Below, one piece after another: positions 16,315-25,794 of a stretch of DNA of 64,000 bases; the stretch's first letter is position 1, and each line of letters starts with the position of its first letter. Both the position numbers and the translations under genes were made by a program. Source of the stretch: an uncultured Chlorobiota bacterium (GTDB lineage: Bacteria > Bacteroidota > Ignavibacteria > UBA10030 > UBA6906); contig CAADGV010000005.1 of assembly GCA_900696645.1 (NCBI GenBank), forward strand, positions 121,724 through 185,723, read 5' to 3'. Under the pieces are notes generated by a model that saw only the letters and a program-made list of their open reading frames with translations, had not been told where the DNA came from and did not search any database.

Positions 16315-17244
16315 TTGACATTCCGCCCTCTTTTCAGTATATTTTCGAGCAAATTTTTCGCAGGTGTTGGAGTGCCTCTTCTGGGGAACAATCGTAGAAA
16401 AAGATCCCGGTCGTACGAAGTCTTAATCGTTCCGCAGGGTGAAGGAGGCAGTCCGAGAAGCTTCAAAGCTGGCAGGGCGACACTTGCACTATGGGGGAGC
16501 GCGATAGTCGCGGTATTCTTCCTCGTTTTTCTCCTCGTGTTCCGTTTTACTCCGTTGGGTATTCTTGTTGGCGTAACGCCGGATGACGAAGCCCGAAAGC
16601 GCGCAGAGGAAGAAACCCGCACCCGTATAGAATCGCTGGCTGAAGAAATCGGCATTCTGAAAGACTATAACACTCAGCTTCGCAAAGCGTTGGGAGGGCG
16701 GACTGAGGCGGGCGGTTCTGTTCCAAGCCAACCGGAGTTGCAGACGGTTATACCGAAGCAACAGGAACAAACCGAGCCGCAAGAACCGGAAGTCGCAAGT
16801 CCGGCCCGCGTATTGCAGGCGGGCAGAACAGTAACAGAAACCGGCGGCGGACTAAGGGCAAGTTTTCCGCTTCTCACGCCGGTAGAAGGCATCGTGACGC
16901 AGAAATTCAATCCAGAAGAGAAGCATTACGGAGTTGACTTCGCTGCCAAACAGGGAACACCAGTGTACGCGGCAGCACACGGCTACGTGGTATTTTCAAG
17001 TTGGACGTACGAATACGGAAACGTCGTAATGCTCTCTCACGGTGATGGATACATGACGGTGTACAAACATAACAGTTCGATTCTAAAAACAACGGGATCG
17101 GTAGTGCGGCGAGGCGAGCCGATCAGCCTCGTAGGCAATACAGGAATTACAAGCACAGGGCCTCATCTCCACTTTGAGGTTATCAAAGACGGGCTGCCGC
17201 AAGACCCGATGGAGTTTTTGCTGGTTACGCACGCCGCCTTATAA
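16315..17244 (+). CDS. M23 family metallopeptidase (LytM-like), membrane anchored
   Basis: A peptidoglycan endopeptidase-like protein of up to 309 residues. The start is uncertain: the open frame begins with TTG at 16315, and in-frame GTG codons near 16368 are alternatives. A basic cytoplasmic segment is followed by one membrane helix (about residues 55-80), a coiled coil rich in Glu/Arg (85-125) and a Pro/Gln-rich linker. The M23 domain has zinc ligands in HYGVDFAA and HLHFEVIKDG. The next gene is a bactofilin. Paired M23 enzyme and bactofilin genes are known in cell-shape systems such as Helicobacter Csd1/CcmA and LmdC/BacA, which suggests a shape role here. Confidence 0.88.
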   Translation: MTFRPLFSIFSSKFFAGVGVPLLGNNRRKRSRSYEVLIVPQGEGGSPRSFKAGRATLALWGSAIVAVFFLVFLLVFRFTPLGILVGVTPDDEARKRAEEETRTRIESLAEEIGILKDYNTQLRKALGGRTEAGGSVPSQPELQTVIPKQQEQTEPQEPEVASPARVLQAGRTVTETGGGLRASFPLLTPVEGIVTQKFNPEEKHYGVDFAAKQGTPVYAAAHGYVVFSSWTYEYGNVVMLSHGDGYMTVYKHNSSILKTTGSVVRRGEPISLVGNTGITSTGPHLHFEVIKDGLPQDPMEFLLVTHAAL

Positions 17245-17325
17245 GATTTTGGTTGAAGAAGCGCCGCGACGAATGTCCGGTGAGCACATGTTGGACGGGG
17301 GGATAGAAGAAGAAAGGAGATTCAC

Positions 17326-17700
17326 GTGGGCGACAAGCAACAGAATACAGACCTGACGCTGATAGCGGCAAACACAACCTTCGAAGGCAAAATCAAAACC
17401 GAAGGCAGTATCCGCATCGACGGAAAGTTTATCGGAGACATTAATGCAAAGGCCAATGCTGCCGTCGGCCTCACCGGCCATATTGATGGAAGCCTGACGG
17501 CCCGCAACATCACGGTTGCCGGAAGGATTACAGGCTCCGTGGTTGCCTCGGAGAAGCTTGTCCTTGAAACCAAGTCGGTATTACAAGGAGATATCCGGGC
17601 AATCAAGCTTGTCGTCGATGAAGGGGCGATGTTCGACGGGAAATGCGAGATGAAACAAGGCGTCGCGCCCGGAACACCGGGGTTGCCGAAGAAAGATTGA
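17326..17700 (+). CDS. Bactofilin (polymer-forming cytoskeletal protein)
   Basis: A 124-residue product starting at GTG 17326. The central bactofilin beta-helix repeat region shows spaced Gly/hydrophobic turns: NTTFEGKIKTEGSIRIDGKF, GDINAKANAAVGLTGHIDG, ARNITVAGRITGSVVASEKL and VLQGDIRAIKLVVDEGA. It carries short disordered tails. Bactofilins polymerise without nucleotide and position wall enzymes at the membrane. It lies 81 bases after the M23 peptidase gene and only five bases before atpZ, so it is probably on the same transcript as the ATP synthase genes. Confidence 0.93.
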   Translation: MGDKQQNTDLTLIAANTTFEGKIKTEGSIRIDGKFIGDINAKANAAVGLTGHIDGSLTARNITVAGRITGSVVASEKLVLETKSVLQGDIRAIKLVVDEGAMFDGKCEMKQGVAPGTPGLPKKD

Positions 17701-17705
17701 ACGGT

Positions 17706-18011
17706 GTGAGCACACCACACAAGCCCGATGACGCCGGAAAGAACTCGCCCGCGAGCATCAGCAGAAATGTCGCAAGAGATTTTGGACCTTTCCTTACACT
17801 TGGCCTGCAGTTGGCAATCTCCGTTGTTGTGTTTTTCTTCATCGGATATTGGTTGGATGGGAAGTTCGGAACGTCGCCGTGGTGTACCATCGGCGGGGCG
17901 TTTCTCGGAGCGGCAGGAGGAATGATAAAGTTCATACGCGAAGCGCTTGCGTTAGGAAAGAAATCCGATGCTGCGCTTCGGAAACACGAGAACGAGAAGC
18001 GTGAACATTGA
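17706..18011 (+). CDS. atpZ: AtpZ/AtpI family F0F1 ATPase-associated membrane protein
   Basis: A product of about 101 residues starting at GTG 17706, five bases after the bactofilin stop. The frame is open from 17643 but the earlier part overlaps bactofilin. Two membrane helices (FGPFLTLGLQLAISVVVFFFIG and a second Gly/Ala-rich GGAFLGAAGGMIKFI) flank the conserved YWLDGKFGTSP turn. This is the signature of the small AtpZ/putative F0F1-ATPase subunit family that precedes atp operons and may help Mg uptake or c-ring assembly. It overlaps the next gene by 11 bases. Confidence 0.85.
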   Translation: MSTPHKPDDAGKNSPASISRNVARDFGPFLTLGLQLAISVVVFFFIGYWLDGKFGTSPWCTIGGAFLGAAGGMIKFIREALALGKKSDAALRKHENEKREH

Positions 18012-18393
18012 CCGGCGGTTTCCTATTCAGGTTGCTGTTATCTTCGCCGCCGGACTTGTTGTTGCAGTGGTTTTGCTGATGTCGACCGGGTCGCGGGAAA
18101 CAGCGATTGCTGTGATTGCAGGTAGCGTGTTAAGCACACTGAATGCGCTGGCGGGATTTCTGGCAATCGAGTACTCACTTCAGAAATCACATGCAACATT
18201 CATGAAGGCGGTTCTCGGGGGAATGGGAGTCCGCATGCTCGTCATGCTGGGCGTGCTGGTGTTCTTGATCAAGGTGGTGGAATTGCATACGGTTGCGCTT
18301 GTTGTTTCCGTGCTCGGGTTTTACGTCGTCTATCTCGTTCTGGAGTTGTTGTACATCCAGAGAAAAAGTTCTCACATAACTAGTCAGGATTGA
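18001..18393 (+). CDS. atpI: ATP synthase protein I-like membrane protein
   Basis: A 130-residue product starting at GTG 18001, preceded by GAGAAG. It has four predicted membrane helices spread over its length and a charged end. Its position directly before atpB and its size fit the AtpI family, a chaperone for c-ring assembly. Sequence similarity is weak, so the call rests mainly on place and topology. It overlaps atpZ by 11 bases and its TGA overlaps the TTG start of atpB. Confidence 0.65.
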   Translation: MNIDRRFPIQVAVIFAAGLVVAVVLLMSTGSRETAIAVIAGSVLSTLNALAGFLAIEYSLQKSHATFMKAVLGGMGVRMLVMLGVLVFLIKVVELHTVALVVSVLGFYVVYLVLELLYIQRKSSHITSQD

Positions 18394-19331
18394 ATTTGTA
18401 CGCGTTCTTTCAGGCAGCTCACGATACAACACATCTCTCAGCGCAGCAGGTTGCGGATACGGCACACGCCGCGGCAGCCGACGGCAAGATGTCGGTATCC
18501 GAGATGTTCAAGTACTTGTTCGAGCATGTTCAGGATAGCAACCATCTCGAACTTCCCTTTCTCGATATTCATCTTCCCCATTGGGATCCGATTGAAATTG
18601 CCGGGCTTACGCTTGATCTTTCTCCCACAAAACATGTCCTGTTTCTCTGGTTCGGTGCCGCGGTGTTGATTCTTCTCATGACTCTCGCCGCCCGTGCCAA
18701 CACGAAAAATCGCGTGCCGAAGGGTTGGGGAAATGTTGTTGAAGTGTTTGTGAAATTTATCCGCGACGAGATCGTCATCCCGAACATGGGAATGGCGGGC
18801 ATCCGCTACATGCCGTACGTTCTCACGACATTCTTTTTCATTCTTCTCATGAATTTGCTGGGCCTCATTCCGTACGGCGCCTCGGCAACGGGAAACATCA
18901 GCGTAACAGCAGGTCTTGCGGCCATTGCTTTCGTCATGATTCAGGTATCGGCGATTCGTGCGCAAGGGTTCGGTCATTATCTTGCTCACCTGACCGGGGG
19001 CGTACCCGTATTTCTCTGGCCGATCATGATTCCGATTGAGATTCTCGGCTTGTTCACAAAGCCATTTGCCCTGTGCATCCGTCTCTTCGCCAACATCACC
19101 GGCGGACATCTTGTGATCGTATCGTTGTTCGGGCTTATCTTCCTGTTCAACTCATGGGCAGTCGGTGTCACAACGGCAGCGTTTATCGTTGCTATCAACT
19201 TTCTTGAGTTGTTTGTTGGATTCCTGCAGGCATACGTATTCACGATGCTGACCTGCATCTTCATGGGGCTCGGCATTCAGGCGGGTCACGGCGAGCATCA
19301 CGGCGAAGCGGCTAACGAACACGGCCACTAA
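18390..19331 (+). CDS. atpB: F0F1 ATP synthase subunit a
   Basis: Integral membrane stator subunit that forms the proton half-channels. 313 residues, longer than the usual 240-270 because of an N-terminal extension of about 75 residues rich in His/Asp that precedes the first helix. The essential Arg lies in PFALCIRLFANITGGH near residue 228, and the last helices carry NFLELFVGFLQAYVFTML. The TTG start at 18390 overlaps the previous stop and has an AGGA upstream. The C-terminus is His-rich (HGEHHGEAANEHGH). Confidence 0.94.
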   Translation: MNLYAFFQAAHDTTHLSAQQVADTAHAAAADGKMSVSEMFKYLFEHVQDSNHLELPFLDIHLPHWDPIEIAGLTLDLSPTKHVLFLWFGAAVLILLMTLAARANTKNRVPKGWGNVVEVFVKFIRDEIVIPNMGMAGIRYMPYVLTTFFFILLMNLLGLIPYGASATGNISVTAGLAAIAFVMIQVSAIRAQGFGHYLAHLTGGVPVFLWPIMIPIEILGLFTKPFALCIRLFANITGGHLVIVSLFGLIFLFNSWAVGVTTAAFIVAINFLELFVGFLQAYVFTMLTCIFMGLGIQAGHGEHHGEAANEHGH

Positions 19332-19386
19332 AAAAATTTTGTAACTGGAACAACTTCATTCACTATCTACCATTAGGAGAAACACA

Positions 19387-19614
19387 ATGGAACATCTTGG
19401 TTGGGCATATCTCGCAGCAGGCATTGGCGCAGCACTCACGATTATCGGCGCGGGACTCGGTATCGGCAAACTCGCCGCGGCAGCAATGGAAGCAAGCGGC
19501 CGCCAGCCCGAAGCCGCCGGAGCCGTTCGAACATCCATGATTATTGCGGCAGCCCTCATCGAAGGTGCAACATTCTTCGCGCTCGTTATTTGCATTCTTC
19601 TCGCATTGAAGTAA
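19387..19614 (+). CDS. atpE: F0F1 ATP synthase subunit c
   Basis: A 75-residue hairpin protein that forms the rotor ring. Helix 1 contains the packed GAGLGIGKLA glycine motif, the polar loop is RQPEA, and helix 2 holds the ion-binding Glu in AALIEGATFF. The residue after the Glu is Gly and helix 1 lacks the coordinating Gln, so it looks proton-type and not sodium-type. A TAGGAGA ribosome site precedes the ATG. Confidence 0.97.
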   Translation: MEHLGWAYLAAGIGAALTIIGAGLGIGKLAAAAMEASGRQPEAAGAVRTSMIIAAALIEGATFFALVICILLALK

Positions 19615-19637
19615 CCATCCCTTAAGAAGGACCTATC

Positions 19638-20123
19638 ATGTTAGAAATCAATCCGGGACTGATCTTCTGGACGATTGTTACGTTTCTTGCCATGTTGTTC
19701 ATTCTGAGCAAAGTGGCATGGAAACCGCTGCTTCATGCGTTGACATCGCGTGAAGAACAAATCCGCACGGCATTGCTCGAAGCAGAAGAGGCGCAGGCCG
19801 AGGCGAAGAAGCTGCTTGAAGAAAACAAGCGCCAACTCGCCCAAGCCGAGGCTCACGCGCAACAGGCAATGCGTGAGGGACGTGAGATGGGCGAGCAGTT
19901 GAAAGCGGAAATTGTGGAGAAGGCCCACGCGAGCGCACGAAGCATGATTGATCAAGCAAAGGAAGAAATCCGACGCGAAAAGGATGCTGCGCTTCAGGAA
20001 TTACGCGGTGAAGTTGCCGATTTGGCCGTGACGGCAGCAGGCAAAATCATCGACGCCAATCTCGATGTGAACAAGCATCGTCAACTCGTTGACAACGTCA
20101 TCAAGGATATCAGGCCGAGTTAA
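19638..20123 (+). CDS. atpF: F0F1 ATP synthase subunit b
   Basis: A 161-residue peripheral stalk protein. One N-terminal membrane helix (residues 6-27, LIFWTIVTFLAMLFILSKV) is followed by a long uninterrupted helix rich in Glu, Ala, Lys and Gln that dimerises. The pattern EEAQAEAKKLLEENKRQLAQAE is typical. It sits between atpE and atpH, three bases before the latter. Confidence 0.95.
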   Translation: MLEINPGLIFWTIVTFLAMLFILSKVAWKPLLHALTSREEQIRTALLEAEEAQAEAKKLLEENKRQLAQAEAHAQQAMREGREMGEQLKAEIVEKAHASARSMIDQAKEEIRREKDAALQELRGEVADLAVTAAGKIIDANLDVNKHRQLVDNVIKDIRPS

Positions 20124-20126
20124 TGT

Positions 20127-20678
20127 ATGAAGAACATCCGGGTTGCACGGCGCTACGCGCAAGCGCTGATGATGACGGCAGACTCTCCAAAAGCAATCGA
20201 TCAAATTACCGCCGATCTTGATGTCATCAAGTCGGCTCTGAACATTTCTCGGGATCTTCGCCGGCTTATCACCAGTCCGGTCGTTTCGGCCGGAAAGAAG
20301 TTCGCTGTGCTTCGCGAGGTGTTCGAGAAACGTATCGGTACAACGACTATGTCGTTCATCGAACTTCTCACCGAAAAGCAGCGCGAGGGAATCCTGCCGG
20401 AGGTGATTGAGCAATACAAAGCGCTGCGCGATACGAAATACGGCATTATCAATGTTGATGTATCGTCGGCGGTCGAGATTTCTTCCCAACAGGAACAGAA
20501 CCTGTCGGAGAAACTCGAACACTATACAAAGAAGAAAGTGCGTGTTCGTTTCTCTCTCGACACGGCATTGCGGGGCGGAATTGTTGTCAAGATCGGCGAC
20601 ACCGTGCTGGACTCGAGTGTCAAGCGCCAGTTGGAGTTGCTGCGGGAGCAGTTCATCCACGGGCATGTTTTGAATTAG
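20127..20678 (+). CDS. atpH: F0F1 ATP synthase subunit delta
   Basis: A 183-residue stalk connector between F1 alpha and subunit b. The N-terminal six-helix domain begins VARRYAQALM, and the C-terminal part carries the conserved ALRGGIVVKIGDTVLDSSVK strand. Position between atpF and atpA matches the usual order. Confidence 0.95.
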   Translation: MKNIRVARRYAQALMMTADSPKAIDQITADLDVIKSALNISRDLRRLITSPVVSAGKKFAVLREVFEKRIGTTTMSFIELLTEKQREGILPEVIEQYKALRDTKYGIINVDVSSAVEISSQQEQNLSEKLEHYTKKKVRVRFSLDTALRGGIVVKIGDTVLDSSVKRQLELLREQFIHGHVLN

Positions 20679-20717
20679 AATTCCGAAGTTCACTAAAGAA
20701 TTACGAAGGCATACATT

Positions 20718-22274
20718 ATGGCAGAAGTAAGACCGGAAGAAGTCTCGGCAATACTCAGGAAGCAGCTTGCGGGCTTCGAGAAAGAAACCGATGTGTACGA
20801 AGTCGGCACCGTGCTGCAAATAGGAGACGGCGTTGCGCGCGTGTACGGGCTCTCAAAGGCCGTCATGAGCGAGCTTGTCGAGTTTCCGCACGGCGTGTTC
20901 GGCATGGTGCTGAATCTTGAAGAGGACAACGTTGGCTGTATTCTTTTCGGCGAAAGCAGCGAAATCAAGGAGGGTGATGTCGTAAAGCGGACAGGCCGTG
21001 TCGCTTCCATTCCGGTCGGAGAGGGAATGCTCGGGCGCGTCATCAACTCTCTGGGCCAGCCGATTGACGATCGGGGTCCGATCAAAACAGACAAGTTGAT
21101 GCACATCGAGCGGAAGGCATTGGGCGTCGTTGATCGCGCCCCCGTCAAAGAGCCGCTGCAAACAGGCATCAAGGCGGTTGACGGCATGATTCCTATCGGG
21201 CGAGGACAGCGTGAGTTGATTATCGGCGACCGCCAGACCGGCAAAACAGCGATTGCGATCGATACAATCATCAATCAGAAATTCACGCACACAGAGAAGG
21301 CAAAGGAAATCGGCATCAAGCCGGTGTATTGCATTTATGTGGCAGTCGGGCAGAAGAGTTCGACGGTTGCGCAGGTGGTCGACAAGCTCGAGCAGGAAGG
21401 CGCAATGGCATACACGACTGTAATCGCCGCAACCGCGACTGACCCCGCTCCGATGCAATTCATCGCGCCGTATTCAGGCGCTACACTCGGCGAGTATTTC
21501 CGCGATAGCGGTCGGCATGCGCTTGTTGTCTATGACGATCTCTCGAAGCAAGCACAGGCATACCGGCAGGTTTCGCTGCTTCTGCGCCGCCCGCCCGGAC
21601 GCGAAGCATATCCCGGCGATATTTTCTATCTCCATTCACGCCTGCTTGAACGCGCATCAAAACTGAACGACTCGCTCGGCGGAGGTAGCCTGACTGCGCT
21701 TCCTGTTATTGAAACACAAGCCGGCGACGTATCTGCCTACATTCCCACAAACGTTATCTCGATTACCGACGGCCAGATTTATCTTGAACCGAACATGTTC
21801 AACGCAGGTATTCGTCCTGCCATCAACGTTGGTATCTCGGTGTCACGCGTCGGTGGCAATGCTCAAATCAAAGCTATGAAGAAAGTTGCCGGGCGTTTGC
21901 GTCTTGATCTGGCCCAGTATCGCGAGCTCGAAGCGTTTGCGAAATTCGGCTCCGATCTCGACAAAGCCACTATGCAGCAGCTCCGTCGCGGTTCCCGGCT
22001 TGTTGAACTTTTGAAGCAGGGACAATACGTGCCGATGGCAGTTGAGAAACAGGTGGTTTCCGTTTATGCGGGAACCAACGGGTATCTCGACGAAATTCCT
22101 TTGCAGCACGTTCAGCGATACGAGAAGGAACTGCTCGAAGTGATGGAATTGCGCCACGCAGATCTTCTGGCTTCTATAGCCGAGAAGAAGGATCTGACCG
22201 ACGACATCGTGGCAAAATTGAAAGCGGTTCTTCTGGAGTTCACAGACTCGTTCAAAGTGAGCGTGAAGGCATAA
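20718..22274 (+). CDS. atpA: F0F1 ATP synthase subunit alpha
   Basis: The 518-residue non-catalytic subunit. The N-terminal beta-barrel precedes the nucleotide-binding domain with P-loop GDRQTGKTA near residues 170-178, the YDDLSKQA Walker B segment and the [22 protein letters not shown] signature. The regulatory Arg is in [14 protein letters not shown]. The stop codon overlaps the atpG start. The catalytic beta and epsilon subunits are not encoded anywhere in this window. Confidence 0.98.
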   Translation: MAEVRPEEVSAILRKQLAGFEKETDVYEVGTVLQIGDGVARVYGLSKAVMSELVEFPHGVFGMVLNLEEDNVGCILFGESSEIKEGDVVKRTGRVASIPVGEGMLGRVINSLGQPIDDRGPIKTDKLMHIERKALGVVDRAPVKEPLQTGIKAVDGMIPIGRGQRELIIGDRQTGKTAIAIDTIINQKFTHTEKAKEIGIKPVYCIYVAVGQKSSTVAQVVDKLEQEGAMAYTTVIAATATDPAPMQFIAPYSGATLGEYFRDSGRHALVVYDDLSKQAQAYRQVSLLLRRPPGREAYPGDIFYLHSRLLERASKLNDSLGGGSLTALPVIETQAGDVSAYIPTNVISITDGQIYLEPNMFNAGIRPAINVGISVSRVGGNAQIKAMKKVAGRLRLDLAQYRELEAFAKFGSDLDKATMQQLRRGSRLVELLKQGQYVPMAVEKQVVSVYAGTNGYLDEIPLQHVQRYEKELLEVMELRHADLLASIAEKKDLTDDIVAKLKAVLLEFTDSFKVSVKA

Positions 22275-23158
22275 TGGCAACGCTACGCGAGATACGCGGA
22301 CGCATTGTCGGCGTCAAGAAAACGCAGAAAATTACCAAAGCCATGAAGATGGTGGCCGCGGCGAAATTCCGTCGCGCCCAGCGCAACGTCGTTCAAGCGC
22401 GGCCCTATGCGGCAAAAATGAAGCAGTTGCTGAATCACCTTTACACAAATCCGGAGGCTTCGGCACACCCCTTCATTCAGCCCCGGAACGTCAATGCGGT
22501 TGCGTTGGTCATTGTCACATCCGACAGGGGATTCTGCGGCGCGTTCAATTCGAATCTCGTTAAAACTGCTGAGCGGCTCATCAACGCAAACTACAAAACG
22601 CTGCATGAGCAGGGGAAAGTCAGACTCTTCTGCATCGGAAAGAAAGGGGCTGACTATTTCTCCAAGCGCGGACATTCCATTGCAGGAAAATACATCGGCG
22701 TGTATAGTAATCTTGTGTTCGGCGAGGCCCAGAAGGTCGCACGGGAGGTGATCGACGGTTACACGAAAGGTGAGTTCGATCGTGTTGACATTGTCTCCAA
22801 CGTATTCAAATCTGCAGCGCAACAAACGACTGTGACCGAGCAGTTTCTGCCGATTCCGGGCGACGCGTTTGACGGTGATGGTGCTGATTCGGTTGATTAC
22901 ATCTACGAACCGTCGGATATAGCGATTATCGATGCGTTGATTCCGAAACATCTCAATTTCCAGCTCTGGCGACTGTTGCTCGAAAGCAACGCTGCCGAAG
23001 AAGGTGCACGCATGACGGCGATGGAGAACGCAACAACAAACGCGAACGAACTGATCAGATATCTGCAGCTATCATACAACAAAGCCCGACAGGCTGCTAT
23101 CACGAGCGAATTGCTGGAGATCGTTGGCGGAGCGGAGGCATTGAAGAAGGCGGGGTAG
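22274..23158 (+). CDS. atpG: F0F1 ATP synthase subunit gamma
   Basis: The 294-residue rotor shaft. The N-terminal helix LREIRGRIVGVKKTQKITKAM and the C-terminal helix (MENATTNANELI and KARQAAITSELLEIVGGAEAL) form the coiled coil. The Rossmann-like middle holds TSDRGFCGAFNSN. It is the last gene of the operon, followed at once by a terminator; atpD and atpC would normally follow here in proteobacterial operons but are absent. Confidence 0.97.
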   Translation: MATLREIRGRIVGVKKTQKITKAMKMVAAAKFRRAQRNVVQARPYAAKMKQLLNHLYTNPEASAHPFIQPRNVNAVALVIVTSDRGFCGAFNSNLVKTAERLINANYKTLHEQGKVRLFCIGKKGADYFSKRGHSIAGKYIGVYSNLVFGEAQKVAREVIDGYTKGEFDRVDIVSNVFKSAAQQTTVTEQFLPIPGDAFDGDGADSVDYIYEPSDIAIIDALIPKHLNFQLWRLLLESNAAEEGARMTAMENATTNANELIRYLQLSYNKARQAAITSELLEIVGGAEALKKAG

Positions 23159-23179
23159 CGGAGTATTCACCGAAGTAAG

Positions 23180-23220
23180 AACAGCCCACTCTATTACAGA
23201 ATGGGCTGTTTTGTTTTTTC
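23180..23220 (+). terminator. Rho-independent terminator of the atp operon
   Basis: AACAGCCCA (23180-23188) pairs perfectly with TGGGCTGTT (23202-23210) and is followed by TTGTTTTTT. It lies between the convergent atpG and ftsZ genes, 21 bases after the atpG stop. The reverse direction lacks a good T-run. Confidence 0.9.
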
Positions 23221-23236
23221 ACCGAAGATTTACAGA

Positions 23237-24430
23237 CTAATCCATAATCCTTCTCAAAAATGCCGGCTTCTCCGGATCATTCTTGTCGATCTTCTCGCGA
23301 TCTTCCTTCGCCGAATCCTGTGCAGGCCGATAGGCAACCTGCAGGTCAACTCCCCGACGGGCAAATGCCGGAGTATCGTAGTTCTTCAACTCGGTGACAC
23401 CGGTAGGAATGCGTTCAACTGTCTTTGGCGTTTTCAAACCGGGACGAATGCCGGTCCCGACCGTCACCGAAGGGCGGCGGTTGAAACCTGTTGCAATTAC
23501 CGTCACCATAATATCATCCGTCATTTTCTCGTCGACCACAGCGCCGAGAATGACATTCACATCCTCGCCTGCGGCTCCATGAATGATTTCCGTTGCTTCC
23601 TCGATCTCAGACAGCGACATGTTGGGTCCGCCGGTGATGTTGACCAGCACGCCTTGCGCGCCGCCGATCGTCACATCCTCAAGCAGCGGACTTGAGATGG
23701 CTTCATGCGCGGCGACGGTTGCACGATTCTCGCCCGAGGCAACGCCGGTGCCCATTACTGCATCGCCCATCTCCTTCATCACTGTTCGAACATCAGCAAA
23801 GTCAACGTTGATGAGACCCGGAACGGTAATCACTTCCGAGATACCGCGGGTTGCGCCGTAGAGGACGTTATTGGCGACATCGAACGCAACCTGCAACGGG
23901 GTCGTCTTCTCCACAACCGACAACAGTTTTTGGTTCGGGATGATGATGAGGGTATCGACCTGTTTTTTCAGTTCCTCGATTCCCATTTCCGCCTGCGCAT
24001 TGCGTCGTTTGCCTTCGCAGTTGAAGGGACGGGTAACAATCCCGACCACCAATGCGCCGACACTCTTCGCGATGTTTGCCACAAGAGGGGCGCCGCCTGT
24101 TCCCGTGCCACCACCCATTCCCGCCGTTACAAACACCATGTCGGTGCCGGCAAGCGCGCGCGCAATTTCATCGCGATCCTCTTCAACAGCGCGGTGTCCG
24201 ACTGTCGGGTCGGCGCCGGCTCCGAGGCCGCGGGTAAGGTTCTTGCCGATTTGAATTTTGTTCGGCGCGGCGTTCCGCTCCAACGCCTGCAAATCCGTGT
24301 TGATCGCAAAAAAGTCCACGCCATGCAGACCCTTCGCAATCATGCTGTTGATTGCGTTGCCCCCGCCGCCGCCGACACCGACGACGCGAATCTTGGCACC
24401 GCGCTCGAAGAAATCATCGAGTTCGATCAC
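23237..24430 (-). CDS. ftsZ: Cell division protein FtsZ
   Basis: Tubulin-like GTPase that builds the division ring, 397 residues, start GTG at 24430 with AAGGAG upstream. It has the T4 loop GMGGGTGTGGAP near residue 105, the NTDLQAL and GVGGGGGNA nucleotide-binding loops, and NVDFADVRTVM for the T7 catalytic loop. A variable linker leads to the conserved C-terminal peptide PAFLRRIMD that binds FtsA. It is the last gene of the dcw cluster, 88 bases after ftsA; this gap probably holds an extra ftsZ promoter. Confidence 0.98.
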   Translation of the reverse strand: MIELDDFFERGAKIRVVGVGGGGGNAINSMIAKGLHGVDFFAINTDLQALERNAAPNKIQIGKNLTRGLGAGADPTVGHRAVEEDRDEIARALAGTDMVFVTAGMGGGTGTGGAPLVANIAKSVGALVVGIVTRPFNCEGKRRNAQAEMGIEELKKQVDTLIIIPNQKLLSVVEKTTPLQVAFDVANNVLYGATRGISEVITVPGLINVDFADVRTVMKEMGDAVMGTGVASGENRATVAAHEAISSPLLEDVTIGGAQGVLVNITGGPNMSLSEIEEATEIIHGAAGEDVNVILGAVVDEKMTDDIMVTVIATGFNRRPSVTVGTGIRPGLKTPKTVERIPTGVTELKNYDTPAFARRGVDLQVAYRPAQDSAKEDREKIDKNDPEKPAFLRRIMD

Positions 24431-24518
24431 AGGATATTCTCCTTATTGAATGATTGATAATTTGTAGAATTCGTTCTGTTCATTTTCCTTTTGTGCTCAT
24501 CATTGAAGGGAAGCCGAC

Positions 24519-25781
24519 TTACAATTCATCAAACCACGACTTCATCTTCTCAAGAATGTTTGTTTTGCCGATGAGCGGCATTTTCAACTTGCTTGTTGTC
24601 TTCTCGCCCGTGCTGGACGGTGTCGCAGATTCTCTTTCCTGACACTTGAGTCCGTGATACACAAGGCCGACCGCCGTGGCGTACACGGGGTTTTCAATCT
24701 CGCGAACCAACCCGCCTGCAAAGCCTGTCGGGATGCCGATCTTGACCGGCATGCCGAGAACTTCCCGCGCCAGCTCCGCCGTTCCCTTGATGAGGGCGCC
24801 GCCGCCGGTAAGCACAACGCCCGCCGAGAGATGTTTTGAGTAGCCGGAGCGCTTGATCTCCAGCGCGGCAATTTCGAAGATTTCTTCCATACGCGGTTGG
24901 ATAATTGTCGCCAGAAGTCGCTTGTCGATTTCAATCGGCTGCCTGCCGCCGACGCCCGGCAGAATGATCGGGTCGTTGTCCAGAACGGCAGGCACGTACG
25001 CGAAACCGTGATCCTTCTTCAGCTTCTCCGCCTGATCGCCGAGAATGCCAAGACCCTTGCGAATATCGTCAGTCACCTTTCTTCCGGCAATTCCGATCAC
25101 TGCCGTGTGCCTGATGGTTCGCTCTTCGAAGACGGCAAGGTCGGTCGTTCCGCCGCCGACATCGAGCAGCGCAATGCCAACCTCCTTCTCCTCGTCATCG
25201 AGCACGGCATAACTGGATGCAAGAGGCTCAAGCACCATATCTTCGACTTTCAGTCCCGCACGCTCGACACACTTGAAGATGTTTTGCGCGGCGCTGACCA
25301 GACCGGTGATAATATGAACATTCGCCTCCATGCGAACGCCGGACATGCCAAGCGGATCATACACGCCATCTTGCCCGTCGATGATGAATTCCTGCGGGAT
25401 GACGTGAATGATTTTTCTGTCGGACGGCAATGCCACACGTTTTGTATCTTCGATCAGCCGGTCGATATCCGATTGCGTCACCTCATGCTCGGGGCCGCTG
25501 ATGCCGATCACGCCGCGACTTTGAAAGCTCTGAATATGATCTCCCGCGATCCCGACAATGACCGACTTGATGTCGACACCCGATTGCGAGCGTGCTTCAT
25601 CAACGGCCGTGCTGACAGAGCGGATGGTCTTGTCGATGTGCGTGACAACTCCCCGCACAATGCCGTCTGATTGGGCACGCCCGACACCAAGAATGTTGAT
25701 GCGCCCATGTTCGTCCATACCCGCGACAACGGCACACACTTTCGTGGTTCCGATATCAAGTCCGACAATGATGTTACCCAT
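24519..25781 (-). CDS. ftsA: Cell division protein FtsA
   Basis: Actin-like protein that tethers FtsZ to the membrane, 420 residues. The start MGNIIVGLDIGTTKVCAV at 25781 follows an AAAGGA site; the frame is open to 25850 but the extra residues overlap ftsQ. The phosphate-binding loops GLDIGTTK and LLDVGGGTTD, the Asp/Gly-rich VVLTGGGALIKG adenosine motif, and a C-terminal amphipathic helix (KMKSWFDEL) that inserts into the membrane are all visible. Confidence 0.97.
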   Translation of the reverse strand: MGNIIVGLDIGTTKVCAVVAGMDEHGRINILGVGRAQSDGIVRGVVTHIDKTIRSVSTAVDEARSQSGVDIKSVIVGIAGDHIQSFQSRGVIGISGPEHEVTQSDIDRLIEDTKRVALPSDRKIIHVIPQEFIIDGQDGVYDPLGMSGVRMEANVHIITGLVSAAQNIFKCVERAGLKVEDMVLEPLASSYAVLDDEEKEVGIALLDVGGGTTDLAVFEERTIRHTAVIGIAGRKVTDDIRKGLGILGDQAEKLKKDHGFAYVPAVLDNDPIILPGVGGRQPIEIDKRLLATIIQPRMEEIFEIAALEIKRSGYSKHLSAGVVLTGGGALIKGTAELAREVLGMPVKIGIPTGFAGGLVREIENPVYATAVGLVYHGLKCQERESATPSSTGEKTTSKLKMPLIGKTNILEKMKSWFDEL

Positions 25782-25794
25782 AGATGTTCCTTTG

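Noticed and set aside
19387-19614. Sodium-type ATP synthase c ring
   Set aside because: Helix 1 lacks the Gln and helix 2 has Gly after the Glu, so the sodium signature is not met.
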